This document shows positions 47,428 through 56,170 of a stretch of 64,000 bases of DNA, piece by piece. The first letter of the stretch is position 1. The number at the start of each line of letters is the position of its first letter. A program made the translations under genes and the position numbers. The notes below the pieces were generated by a model. The model did not search any database. It was not told where the DNA came from and was given only the letters and a program-made list of their open reading frames with translations. Source of the stretch: Rheinheimera mesophila (lineage in GTDB: Bacteria; Pseudomonadota; Gammaproteobacteria; Enterobacterales; Alteromonadaceae); assembly GCF_000986865.1 (NCBI RefSeq), contig NZ_LAVS01000012.1:29322-93321 (forward strand), given 5' to 3'.

Positions 47428-47697
47428 ATGAATCTATCATCAAGTTGTATGAGTTCTTTGAGGAGATGGTTAGCTGGTCATTGGCACACAAACCATCCAA
47501 CAGATATGGATATGTTTTATAAATTTGTCGATCAATATGTTGTGGATCATGGATGTAGTGTCGATGAACAAGGATTGCGACATTTGATAGCTACTCTAGT
47601 TAAGTCTGATTATCCAGTGGAACCTACGGCGTTAATTTCGGAAAAAATAGGGTTGATGTATAAGATTATGGACTTTATAAGAGTAACAGGGCGCTAA
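47428..47697 (+). CDS. Small orphan protein, unknown
   Basis: An 89-aa soluble protein, not recognised. The ATG at 47428 has an excellent ribosome site (AAGGAGATCGAA); the frame is open from 47356 but nothing supports an earlier start. It is AT-rich and uses rarer codons than its neighbours, which hints at recent arrival. The sequence is mostly helical (FYKFVDQYVVDHGCSVDE; EKIGLMYKIMDFIR), with no membrane segment or known motif. It stands alone between a repeat-like block and the end of the export operon. Confidence 0.65.
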   Translation: MNLSSSCMSSLRRWLAGHWHTNHPTDMDMFYKFVDQYVVDHGCSVDEQGLRHLIATLVKSDYPVEPTALISEKIGLMYKIMDFIRVTGR

Positions 47698-47765
47698 AGC
47701 GATTAATTGCTTTACAGCAGGTGTAATCGAGGTCTACAACAAGGTGCTTCGGGGACTGCACTTAC

Positions 47766-47806
47766 AAACAAAAATCCCTCAGCCGAAGGACAAAAAAGCT
47801 GAGGGA
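47766..47806 (-). terminator. Terminator of the export operon
   Basis: Stem TCCCTCAGC/GCTGAGGGA with a 14-nt loop, followed on the minus strand by TTTTTGTTTG. Located just past the last permease gene. Confidence 0.85.
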
Positions 47807-47850
47807 AAGGTTGGTAACTTTTTACTTACCAGGGAGCTGTTACAGCAGGT

Positions 47851-49086
47851 TTAAGCCCGTCCTCTGGTTGCCGTGGCAGGCGAAATTTTCGAAGCCACTA
47901 AGGCCGGGTAACTGACGGCTAACTGGCCAACGATCAGCAAGGCTATTACACCTATCACCAGCAAGACCGGGCTTAATGGGGTCATGCTAAAGGTTGATAC
48001 CAGCCAGATATTTAAGCCAACAGCTCCGGCTGCGCCCAACACCACGCCGGCTGTGCTTATCAGCAAATTCTCCAGCATAAAGTAGCGCATCACTTGCCAT
48101 TGGCTGGCGCCTAAAGCGCGGCGGGTGCCGATTTGACGGGTGCGTCTGTTAATACTGAACATCGCCAGACCGATAATGCCAAAGCCTGTGATCAGCGTCA
48201 GCACGATAATGACGGTCAGCAGAATAGTGTTGGTGGCCTGATGCTCCCGATAACTTTCGTCACGGGTTTGTTCCATGCTGGTGACATTACGGATAATGCG
48301 ACCTCTGTCACTTTCAGCCAGCATTTTTTCAATCACTGGCATTAACTCGTCACGACGGCCGGGCTCAGTGCGGATAAAAAAGCGGCTGCCTTTGCTGTCC
48401 AGTTGCTGTGGCACCAGCATGCTACGCTCGACACCATTCCAGCCATTCCATGGTGCCTGCAGGGCTTTGATAATACCTATCACCTGCACTGGCTGATGGT
48501 TGTCGATGTAAACCGTTTTGCCTACAGCGTTTTTCCAGTCACCTTCAAACATGGTTTCTGCTAAGGCTTTAGTGATAATAGCTTTAGGTGGCCATTGGGT
48601 GCTGCCTTCTTCACGCCAGCCTATGTCGGAGTTTTGGAAGTTCTCACCGGCAATCAGCTCCAGGCCCATGGCATTGATGCCATGCTCGTCCACCATATAC
48701 ACCGCTGTGCCTGTGCCTTCAATATCGTCACCAGCTTTGGTTTGCAGGCTCATCGACCAGCCGCCACCACTTAACGGAATCGCATTGATTTGCGTGGCAT
48801 CCACTACGCCTGGCGTCTCGCGGATACGCTGTAAATCCTGTTGCAGCGCGGTTTTCAGATTGTAGTTTTGCGCAAACACAGTGTTGCTTAAATAAAAGGT
48901 ATTGGCTTCATCCAAACCGCTGGCTCTGGCCATTTGTTCGCTGCGCTGCTGCATCATAAAAATGGCGTTGACCATAATGGTCAGGGTCAGCGCAATTTGC
49001 AGGGCGATCAGCAAAGCACCAATTTTATTGCGCATTAAGGCGCGGAACATAGGGCCCAGTTCTAATTGGGTGAAAAATGCAGACAT
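47851..49086 (-). CDS. ABC transporter permease, MacB/FtsX type (second permease)
   Basis: 411 aa: an N-terminal membrane helix (about 20-42), a large periplasmic MacB_PCD-type domain (about 45-275) and three C-terminal membrane helices of the FtsX fold (about 285-400), with RRTRQIGTRRALGAS in the coupling region. Fourth gene of the adaptor-ATPase-permease-permease operon. The two permeases are different and probably pair as a heterodimer. Confidence 0.9.
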   Translation of the reverse strand: MSAFFTQLELGPMFRALMRNKIGALLIALQIALTLTIMVNAIFMMQQRSEQMARASGLDEANTFYLSNTVFAQNYNLKTALQQDLQRIRETPGVVDATQINAIPLSGGGWSMSLQTKAGDDIEGTGTAVYMVDEHGINAMGLELIAGENFQNSDIGWREEGSTQWPPKAIITKALAETMFEGDWKNAVGKTVYIDNHQPVQVIGIIKALQAPWNGWNGVERSMLVPQQLDSKGSRFFIRTEPGRRDELMPVIEKMLAESDRGRIIRNVTSMEQTRDESYREHQATNTILLTVIIVLTLITGFGIIGLAMFSINRRTRQIGTRRALGASQWQVMRYFMLENLLISTAGVVLGAAGAVGLNIWLVSTFSMTPLSPVLLVIGVIALLIVGQLAVSYPALVASKISPATATRGRA

Positions 49087-49096
49087 GGCAAACTCC

Positions 49097-50407
49097 TTAT
49101 TGGCTTTTTAGCTGAACGGACGGCTGCACCTGACAGGCGCGCCATGTGGGGTATAAACCTGCTAATAAAGCACTGGCAATAGCCAGACCTATCGCCATAG
49201 CCACTAAGGTGAAATCCAACTGAGCTAAATCGCGGATCCAGTCGCCATACATCAGTTTTATCGCTTCCAGCCCCAAAATAGCCAGCACTAAACCCAATAA
49301 ACCACCGGCCAAACCTATACAGCCTGATTCAATTAAATGCTGAATAAACAAGTCGTTACGGCTGGCACCTAAAGCCTGGCGCACGCCAATCTCACTAGCT
49401 TTACCTAAAAACTTCGCCAGCAATAAACCTACGGTATTGAGTAAACACACCAGCAAAAACATCAAAGACATCGCCATCATCATGCTGGCATCGTCTGACA
49501 CCACTTCGGCGTATTCCAGCCACTGCATCACATCGCGCAGTTTGTTGTTGTCGGTTCGGGCAAAACGGCCGTATTGGTTTTGCTCTTTGGCGTAGGCATT
49601 CATAAAGCTGAAGTAAGCTTCTTTGTCCTGAGCTGTGGGTAATTCCACCCACAATTGCACCCAGATACACTCTGAGTCTAAAAAGGCCTGAAAGCCTGAA
49701 TCCGTCGGTTTCCAGCAGTTGGTATTGCCGGAGCGGCCCAATTTTTGTTCAGTGATTAAGCTAAAGGGCACAAAAACTTCTTCGACGTCGTTAAAGGCAC
49801 CTGTGCTGATATCGTAAAATCGTGGTTTGGGGTTCCATCTGTCGATCACACCGGTGATTTTGTAGTCTTCACCAGCCATCCGCAGGGTCTGGCCTGTGGA
49901 GTCTTTACCACCAAATAAACGTTCATTCAGTTCGGCGTTAATCACTATCACCCGTTCTTTTTTTAAGTCAGCCTGATGATCCCAGCCACTGCCATATAAA
50001 AACGGCACATCAAACATAGGGAAAAAATCGGCGCTGTTGGCGCGGCCCTGCACCATAAAAGGCAAGACTTCTTTATCAGCCGGTTCAATCACAGCGGCCA
50101 TACCGGTTTGGATACTTTGGCGTGTGGCCTTTTGCGCCTGCCATAAGTAGGTGGCGTCACGATAGGTTAACTGCTCAGGCGCATCACCGTCGTCGTTGTA
50201 AGGGTTATTTGGCTCCCAACTGTCCATTTGCACAAAAAATAGCTGCTCACTTTTGTGTGGAATAGGGTTGGCGGACATCAGGTAATTGACGGTAATGGTG
50301 GTCATGGAGGCACCAATACCTAAGCCGATGGCACAGACCATCAACAGCGTCATGCCCCAGGTGCGTTTGCAGCTTAAGTAAGCCAGCTTCAAATAATAAG
50401 AAAACAT
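49097..50407 (-). CDS. ABC transporter permease, MacB/FtsX type (first permease)
   Basis: 436 aa with the same layout as its neighbour: membrane helix near 18-40, periplasmic domain to about 310, and a C-terminal FtsX helix bundle with SEIGVRQALGASRNDLF. The periplasmic part has two extra Cys. It lies 10 bp from both neighbours. Confidence 0.9.
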   Translation of the reverse strand: MFSYYLKLAYLSCKRTWGMTLLMVCAIGLGIGASMTTITVNYLMSANPIPHKSEQLFFVQMDSWEPNNPYNDDGDAPEQLTYRDATYLWQAQKATRQSIQTGMAAVIEPADKEVLPFMVQGRANSADFFPMFDVPFLYGSGWDHQADLKKERVIVINAELNERLFGGKDSTGQTLRMAGEDYKITGVIDRWNPKPRFYDISTGAFNDVEEVFVPFSLITEQKLGRSGNTNCWKPTDSGFQAFLDSECIWVQLWVELPTAQDKEAYFSFMNAYAKEQNQYGRFARTDNNKLRDVMQWLEYAEVVSDDASMMMAMSLMFLLVCLLNTVGLLLAKFLGKASEIGVRQALGASRNDLFIQHLIESGCIGLAGGLLGLVLAILGLEAIKLMYGDWIRDLAQLDFTLVAMAIGLAIASALLAGLYPTWRACQVQPSVQLKSQ

Positions 50408-50416
50408 AGCAGCTCC

Positions 50417-51121
50417 TTAAGCTTCGCCAACCAGATGCAGGTTGGAGTTTTTCTGGGTCAGCTCGCTGACATGACCGTCTTTGATATAAATTTGGCGTTT
50501 GGCGCGGGCAGCCAGGCTAGGGTCGTGGGTCACCATTAAAATGGTGGTGCCGGCTTTATTGATGTCTTCCAAAAGGCTCATCACACTTTGCGCCATCTGA
50601 CTGTCCAGGTTACCAGTGGGCTCATCCGCTAATAAAAAGCGTGGTGAGGTGGCTAAAGCCCGGGCTATAGCGACACGTTGCTGCTGACCACCGGAGAGCT
50701 GGCTTGGCAGGTGTTTCATCCGGGAGGCTAAACCCACCTGGTCCAGATGGTATTCAATACGTTTTTTCCGTTCGCTGGCATTTAAACCACGGTAACGTAA
50801 AGGTACATCGACATTGTCGAACAGGTTTAAATCAGGAATAAGGTTAAAGCTCTGGAAAATAAAGCCTATTTTTTGGTTTCTCATGCGGGAACGGCCGCTG
50901 TCATTGAGTTTGGTGATGTCTTCACCGTCCAGCAGGTATTCACCGCTGCTGCTGGTTTCAAGTAAACCAGCGATATTTAAAAAAGTGGTTTTACCTGAGC
51001 CTGAAGGGCCAGTCACACTGACAAAGTCACCTTCGTTCACATGCAACTGAATATCGCGCAGCGCATGAGTGACTACGTCGTCTGTGATAAAAGATTTACT
51101 AATGTTGTTCATGGTTAGCAT
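50417..51121 (-). CDS. ABC transporter ATP-binding protein, MacB/LolD type
   Basis: 234 aa with Walker A GPSGSGKT (38-45), the Q-loop, signature LSGGQQQRVAIARAL (about 142-156), Walker B FLLADEP and the switch histidine in MVTHD. It energises the two FtsX-type permeases, a mechanotransmission arrangement that drives export or extrusion from the periplasm rather than import. An ATG three codons in (MNNISKS) could be the true start. Confidence 0.95.
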   Translation of the reverse strand: MLTMNNISKSFITDDVVTHALRDIQLHVNEGDFVSVTGPSGSGKTTFLNIAGLLETSSSGEYLLDGEDITKLNDSGRSRMRNQKIGFIFQSFNLIPDLNLFDNVDVPLRYRGLNASERKKRIEYHLDQVGLASRMKHLPSQLSGGQQQRVAIARALATSPRFLLADEPTGNLDSQMAQSVMSLLEDINKAGTTILMVTHDPSLAARAKRQIYIKDGHVSELTQKNSNLHLVGEA

Positions 51122-51149
51122 GCTAAGTCCCTCGGCTCTGTGGCCTTAA

Positions 51150-52424
51150 TTAGTTATTAAGTTGTACTGTGCTGGCGCCGTTAAAAATATCGGTGCCGGA
51201 GGTGATGATTTGATCGCCCTGTTGTAAACCAGCCAGAATTTCGACTGAGTTCAGACTGCGGGCACCCAGTTCAATAGGGGTTTTTACCGCCATGCCATTG
51301 CTGACTTTGTAGGCAAACTTGCCATTGCTGCTGTCGAGGAACTGACCACGGGCCACCTGCAATACGTCTTCACGGTGTTCCAGCAAAATACGGCTGCTTA
51401 AGCGTTGGTTTTGACGCAGGGCAGGAGGCGCTTCTTTCGTGAAACGCACCCGGCCTTTCACTTGGTTTTCAAACACTTCCGGAGAAATAGTCACCAGTTT
51501 ACCCAAATAGATTTTTTGCTCTGCAGTGACTTCTACCGGCAATCCAATGACCAAATCATTGGCGTAACTTTCAGGTACAGCAATTTCCACTTCAAACTGA
51601 CTTAAATCCACCACAGATAAAATCAGTTGGTTTTTGGTGATATAGGTTTTGTTTTCTACCGCCAGATTACCCAATAAACCATTGACCGGAGATCGCACCT
51701 GCAGGCCATCGACCTGACGCTGAAAGTCTTCTACCAGCAAACGCTGGCGCTGTAGTTGCTGGGCTAAGCTTTGCACTTCAAAATCGAGGTTTTCTTTATT
51801 TAGCCGGGCATCTTCTACGGCATGTTGATGCTGCACTTTGGCCGTTTCTAAATCGTCCTGGGCTTTTTCGTGTTCAATTTTACTGACGACCCCTTTCTCA
51901 AAGCCCTGATCGGCGCGGCGTTTTTCTCTGTCTGCTGTGGTTAGGGTCATCAGCGCTATATCCACGGCTTTTTTGTCGGTTAGCTGCTGCTTTTTCGCTA
52001 AGATTTTTTGCCGGTCATGGCTGGTTTGCAGGCTGTACAGTGTGGCTTGCTCCTGCTGCAGCCTATTGTTCAATTCGGGGCTGTCGATAATGGCCAGCAC
52101 ATCACCTTGTTTCACTTCAGTACCAGCATCCAGCAATAAGCTGATGGTGCCTTCGGCTGTGGCATAAAGTTTAGGGCTAACCGCCGCAACCACCTGACCC
52201 TGCGCCGAGATATCGCGGGTAAAATCGGCGGTTTTGACTGTATCTATCCGCACGCGCGACAAAGACACCGACATATCCGACTGCGACCAACTGCGGGCCG
52301 CCGGAATGATTTGCCATAACAGCAAGACCAGAAGCAAGCTGGTTGAGCCTGCGACCCAGAGTTTTTTATTGGTTTTTTTTGGTGTCAGCTTTTCATCCTG
52401 GCTGCTGGTGTCGGCTATTTTCAT
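51150..52424 (-). CDS. HlyD/MacA-type periplasmic adaptor
   Basis: A 424-aa membrane-fusion protein: one membrane helix (about 22-42), a split lipoyl domain (AEGTISLLLDAGTEVKQGD and the partner near LQVRSPVNGLLG), a long helical hairpin (about 110-230) for contact with an outer-membrane channel, and beta-barrel domains. AGGAAACACC before the ATG at 52424 fixes the start. First gene of the four-gene export operon. No TolC-like gene is in the window, so a shared channel is presumed. Confidence 0.92.
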   Translation of the reverse strand: MKIADTSSQDEKLTPKKTNKKLWVAGSTSLLLVLLLWQIIPAARSWSQSDMSVSLSRVRIDTVKTADFTRDISAQGQVVAAVSPKLYATAEGTISLLLDAGTEVKQGDVLAIIDSPELNNRLQQEQATLYSLQTSHDRQKILAKKQQLTDKKAVDIALMTLTTADREKRRADQGFEKGVVSKIEHEKAQDDLETAKVQHQHAVEDARLNKENLDFEVQSLAQQLQRQRLLVEDFQRQVDGLQVRSPVNGLLGNLAVENKTYITKNQLILSVVDLSQFEVEIAVPESYANDLVIGLPVEVTAEQKIYLGKLVTISPEVFENQVKGRVRFTKEAPPALRQNQRLSSRILLEHREDVLQVARGQFLDSSNGKFAYKVSNGMAVKTPIELGARSLNSVEILAGLQQGDQIITSGTDIFNGASTVQLNN

Positions 52425-52598
52425 GGTGTTTCCTGCACTGTGCGTCTTTGCTGAAGCATTAAAAAATGCTGTGATTACCAATGAGTCGGAACATGCAGAA
52501 AAAAGGTTTGAACGGAATGAAAATAAATTTGTAGGGCGACCTTTATGGTCACCCGGCTTGCAGTCTTTTAGAGAAACCCGAAGCTTATTAGGTTGGTG

Positions 52599-53117
52599 TT
52601 AAGGCTTTGCTGCGGGTTTACGGGCAATGATTTCAATCTCAACCAAGCCCTGATCGGCAAATAACTCAGCAACGCCAACAGCCGTCCATGCCGGGTATGG
52701 AGCTTTAAAAAACTCGTCTTTCACTGCCATCACTGCTGCGACATGTTGCTCTTTTGTGCCTTTAAATAACGGGCTGTTGAACAGGTGGTAGCTGTTGATT
52801 TTCACCACATGTTCGGTCCCTAAACCTGCTTGTTTTAGCAACGTCTCCAGATTGCCAAAGGCATGGCGTAAGTTCTTTTTAAAAAGTTCAGTGTCGGCAC
52901 CTTCAGCGGGGGCGGCTGCAATCACACCGGAGAAAAACACCAGATCACCAGAGCTGCGTGCTGGTGCGAAATGCCATTGATCATAAGCCTGTTTGGCTCT
53001 TTCGCTCTGGATATAGACCTGACCATCCAGAGTCGGAATATTTTGTGCTGCAGAGTGTGCCAACGCAGTCAGGCTGAGCAAACTCAGGCCCAGCAGCAGG
53101 GGTTTTAAATAAGACAT
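52599..53117 (-). CDS. Exported Rid-family (YjgF/YER057c) protein
   Basis: 172 aa from the ATG at 53117: a signal peptide (ends ALAHSAAQ) and a Rid domain (about 30-170). Cytoplasmic RidA hydrolyses reactive enamines/imines and depends on an arginine in the motif YPARxxVEV. Here the aligned segment reads YPAWTAVGVAEL, with Trp (about 144) in place of that Arg. Export and loss of the Arg both speak against standard RidA activity; members of the other Rid subgroups lack it too. Role unknown. Confidence 0.85.
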   Translation of the reverse strand: MSYLKPLLLGLSLLSLTALAHSAAQNIPTLDGQVYIQSERAKQAYDQWHFAPARSSGDLVFFSGVIAAAPAEGADTELFKKNLRHAFGNLETLLKQAGLGTEHVVKINSYHLFNSPLFKGTKEQHVAAVMAVKDEFFKAPYPAWTAVGVAELFADQGLVEIEIIARKPAAKP

Positions 53118-53223
53118 AACAAATCTCATGGGTTAAACACAAAGCTGAGTCTGCAGTGTTTTCACAGGACCCAGGCCAGAGCTGGGATAAAAGGAAGGTG
53201 GGGTGGGACGGATACAGGTCAGA

Positions 53224-53249
53224 GAAAAAAGGCCGCACGACTGCGGCCT
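53224..53249 (-). terminator. Terminator after the GH18-like gene
   Basis: Stem AGGCCGCA/TGCGGCCT with a 4-nt loop, followed on the minus strand by TTTTTT. Confidence 0.88.
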
Positions 53250-53255
53250 CAGTGG

Positions 53256-54143
53256 TCAGAGTACGTTACCTAAACCAACAGAAATAGCCTTGACATAAGC
53301 TGTCATCAGTTGTTGTGGATTGGAGCTGTCGTTGGCGACTATTTGATCCAAAGTCCAGATAAAACCACCGCCCACACTGGTGCTGCCATGAAAAGATTTC
53401 ATCAGACTTTGTACCTGTGCCGGACTGTCATTGGTCCAATCGCCAGCCACAATAAATGCTGTGGTATCAAAACCCGGAATAGCCTCGGTAATAGCCTGAG
53501 CCCACTGCGACGGCTGGTTGCCATAACCTCCATTGTAACATTGCAAATTCCACCATTTTACCGCGCCTTTGTTGGTGTTATTTAATTGCTGTAAAGCGCT
53601 GGTCCAGAATTGCTGGTAAGTATAAGGGCAGAAGGTAAGATCAAAGCCCAGACTATTCGCCAACTGACAAAACGCAACAAAAGAAGGTAGGTCGTAGTTA
53701 TCCTCGCAGTCTAAATCAATAATGCTGATCGCCGGAAAGGTCTGTTTCAGCACTGCTAAATTGTTGGCCAGATTGGTTCCTGCATAGCTGTTATCGTTTT
53801 GCTGGTAGATTTTCTGCAGTGTCTCAAAATCCATGACGCCGCCGCCACCAATGGACGCGCAAAGACGATTGACTGAGCCACCTAAAGCAGAGTTAATCAG
53901 GGCTGGCCAGCCTGGATCGCCAACATAACGCCCCTCAGAAATCACCAGTGTGTTGTTAAAATAAATGTCACCCATGATTTGACTGGGTTGAATCGAATAA
54001 TTGCGGCCTATATGAAACAGGCCCAGGATCAGGGTGGTAAAGCCGGAGTTTTGCAACTGCGACACTGTGGTGTAGACAGGTTGTTGGGTGTTATCTGGAT
54101 ACATTATGCCTTCGGCATAAACGGCAAAGTTGAACTTTGACAT
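53256..54143 (-). CDS. GH18-like TIM-barrel protein without signal peptide
   Basis: A 295-aa protein resembling family 18 chitinase barrels: strand-like starts FNFAVYAEG, TTLILGLFHIG and RLCASIGGGG, the active-site strand ISIIDLDCEDNYD, and WWNLQCYNGGYG later. In the chitinase pattern DGxDxDxE, the last two Asp positions and the catalytic Glu are kept (D143, D145, E147), while the leading DG is replaced by SI. No leader peptide is seen, unlike most chitinases. Enzyme, inactive lectin or intracellular hydrolase are all possible. It stands alone and ends in a terminator. Confidence 0.65.
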   Translation of the reverse strand: MSKFNFAVYAEGIMYPDNTQQPVYTTVSQLQNSGFTTLILGLFHIGRNYSIQPSQIMGDIYFNNTLVISEGRYVGDPGWPALINSALGGSVNRLCASIGGGGVMDFETLQKIYQQNDNSYAGTNLANNLAVLKQTFPAISIIDLDCEDNYDLPSFVAFCQLANSLGFDLTFCPYTYQQFWTSALQQLNNTNKGAVKWWNLQCYNGGYGNQPSQWAQAITEAIPGFDTTAFIVAGDWTNDSPAQVQSLMKSFHGSTSVGGGFIWTLDQIVANDSSNPQQLMTAYVKAISVGLGNVL

Positions 54144-54338
54144 GGGATCACTCCTTGTTGCGATAGCGGACAGAGTTTTCCAAATCCTGCAGGGCCTGGC
54201 TTTTAAACCGGGTAAAAGTTATTCCCTATTTTGGTTAAACAAAGCTAGGCGCTGTTGTGTACTTTCGCAATATAAATTTACCCAAAACAGCATATTTCAT
54301 CGAAACGTCATCTTTTATATCAGCACGGCTTAGCCTTA

Positions 54339-55190
54339 TTACCACAACCTTTGTCTGGTGCTGATATAACCAGCGTAAAAGATAATAGCCACACCGGCGA
54401 ACCAGCTCATAGTCACAGGTTCAGACCAGAATAAATAACCAAAAAGGCCAGCAAAAATTACTGAGCTGTAGGTCCAGATGCCAATATCAGAAGCGGGCGC
54501 TAAGGCATAAGCTCTGGTCATCGCCATTTGGCCTATGGCCGCCAATACGCCCATAAAACCAAAAGCCCACCAGGCGACAGCCGGTAGTTCCTGCCAGTAA
54601 AAAGGCACAGGCACAAAGGAGATAATGGCGGTGAGCAACGAAAAGTAGAACACGATTCGGGCCGCAGGTTCAGTGTCGGACATATAACGAATGGTGGTTT
54701 TGGTCACCGCTACTAATACGGCCGACAACAAAGCTATTAAAAACAAATAAAAAGCGCCACCACCACTGGCGATAGGTAAGGCCAGCAGCACTCCACCAAA
54801 GCCCAAGGCAATACTAAACAAAGTCAGGCGGCTGGCGGTTTCTTTTAACCAGAATTTGGCTATTAACGGCACTATAAAAGGCGACATTAACAGCACTACC
54901 ATAGCTTGCGCCAAAGGCAACTGGCTGATCACATAAAAAAAGCAGTACATCGAGATAATGCCGGTGACAGAGCGGCTTAAATGCAAATACCAGCGTTTGG
55001 TATAGAGCAGTTGTTTACCCTGCAGCCACAACCAGGGCAGCATCACCAGCAAGGCAAAAAAGTTGCGGAAAAATACCACCTGGGCATGACTGGCGCTGTC
55101 GCTGGTCAGTTTCACCAAAGCCCCTATACCGGCAAAACAAGCTTCAGCCAGTAACAGCAATAAGGCGCCTTTAAGCAAATTGGGTTGCAT
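54339..55190 (-). CDS. DMT-family transporter (EamA)
   Basis: 283 aa with ten predicted helices in two EamA halves (about 8-140 and 150-280). Such proteins export or exchange metabolites such as amino acids or nucleotide sugars; the substrate is not readable from sequence. Alone in its orientation between the GH18-like gene and two small membrane genes. Confidence 0.9.
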   Translation of the reverse strand: MQPNLLKGALLLLLAEACFAGIGALVKLTSDSASHAQVVFFRNFFALLVMLPWLWLQGKQLLYTKRWYLHLSRSVTGIISMYCFFYVISQLPLAQAMVVLLMSPFIVPLIAKFWLKETASRLTLFSIALGFGGVLLALPIASGGGAFYLFLIALLSAVLVAVTKTTIRYMSDTEPAARIVFYFSLLTAIISFVPVPFYWQELPAVAWWAFGFMGVLAAIGQMAMTRAYALAPASDIGIWTYSSVIFAGLFGYLFWSEPVTMSWFAGVAIIFYAGYISTRQRLW

Positions 55191-55483
55191 TAGAAATCAC
55201 ATCTATCGAAGAGGCGCGCAGTATAGCAGAGTCGAAAATACAGCGGCGATCTTTGTCAGATCCAAACTCTGGCGTTAGGCCACACGCTTGAGTGTCGGCA
55301 GGGCAGAGAGTGACAAGCACCGCAGTTTTAGCTATTTTGTTGGGTATTGTGTCGTTGTTTCACTGCTGAAAAAAGATGCAGGGCTTGCATCCTATTGGGG
55401 GCGTGGGTTTGCTTGTTAACAAACGTGGCTCGTCGCTAATCTCAGCCAGCAACGCACTTCGAACTCTCAAGGAACCTGCTCAG

Positions 55484-55732
55484 TTGAGAAAAAACCTGAT
55501 TTATCTGTGCGCAATTTTAGCCTGTATTTTTTTGTCGGTTTCCGTAGGCTCGGAGTTAGTGACTTATTACCAAATGTTCGCCACCGGACAACAGCGACAT
55601 GAGCTTGGAGATGATCTTGGCTTTGGTCTGTTATTGTTTATCTGTTTAGTTCCAGAGGTCATCATTGGCGTAGTATTAGGAGCCTTCGTTGGCCGATATA
55701 TCCATCTTAAATTAGCCAACAGAGAACCATAG
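55484..55732 (+). CDS. Small membrane protein, unknown
   Basis: The frame is open from 55376, but I favour the TTG at 55484, preceded by AAGGA, because it gives a clean N-terminus MRKNLIYLCAILACIF and an 82-aa protein. It has two membrane helices (about 4-24 and 46-70) and a short loop between. Not recognised. The start is uncertain. Confidence 0.5.
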   Translation: MRKNLIYLCAILACIFLSVSVGSELVTYYQMFATGQQRHELGDDLGFGLLLFICLVPEVIIGVVLGAFVGRYIHLKLANREP

Positions 55733-55803
55733 GTAGCGCTGGAGCTATGGCGCCAGGCAAAGAGAAAGTGCCAGTCGTTTCAAGTGATAACCGGAGATAG
55801 ATA

Positions 55804-56082
55804 ATGAAGGGTCCACAGTGTGACGGTGGCATAGGTGTGTTCTCAGCCGCTTTAAATAGTTTCGGTACAAACAAGACATGCCCTTATTGCAACAAAAAGT
55901 TAAGAATGCGGATAAGTTGGCGGGCATTGCTCCTGCTGCTGCCTGTAGGTGTGCTGTTGCATTTTTTTGTCTTGAAACCTGTTGTGATGATAACTGGATT
56001 CAGTGGTTCTGGCCTGGCCGCGATAGTCGGGACATTCATTGCGTTAGGTTCATTCAGGCTTTACAGCAACGAGTCAGAATAA
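55804..56082 (+). CDS. Small membrane protein with CPYC motif, unknown
   Basis: 92 aa: a short N-terminal head with Cys7 and CPYC (27-30, followed by NKKL), then two membrane helices (about 38-58 and 64-82). The paired Cys could be a zinc-ribbon half or a redox motif. GGAGATAGATA before the ATG is a good ribosome site. It follows the previous small gene by 71 bp and may share its transcript. Confidence 0.55.
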   Translation: MKGPQCDGGIGVFSAALNSFGTNKTCPYCNKKLRMRISWRALLLLLPVGVLLHFFVLKPVVMITGFSGSGLAAIVGTFIALGSFRLYSNESE

Positions 56083-56170
56083 GTTTTACCTGCTCAACAA
56101 AGGGCGCTGAAGCGGATTGACTGGGGTTACAGAACGCCGTCAGCGCCGCTGCAGCGCCAAATACGCAGAG

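Noticed and set aside
55260..56160. Possible integron cassettes around the two small membrane genes (a GTTAGGC near 55272 and GCTCAAC near 56093)
   Set aside because: No complete attC site can be built: partner core sites and the inner L arms are missing, and no integrase gene is present.
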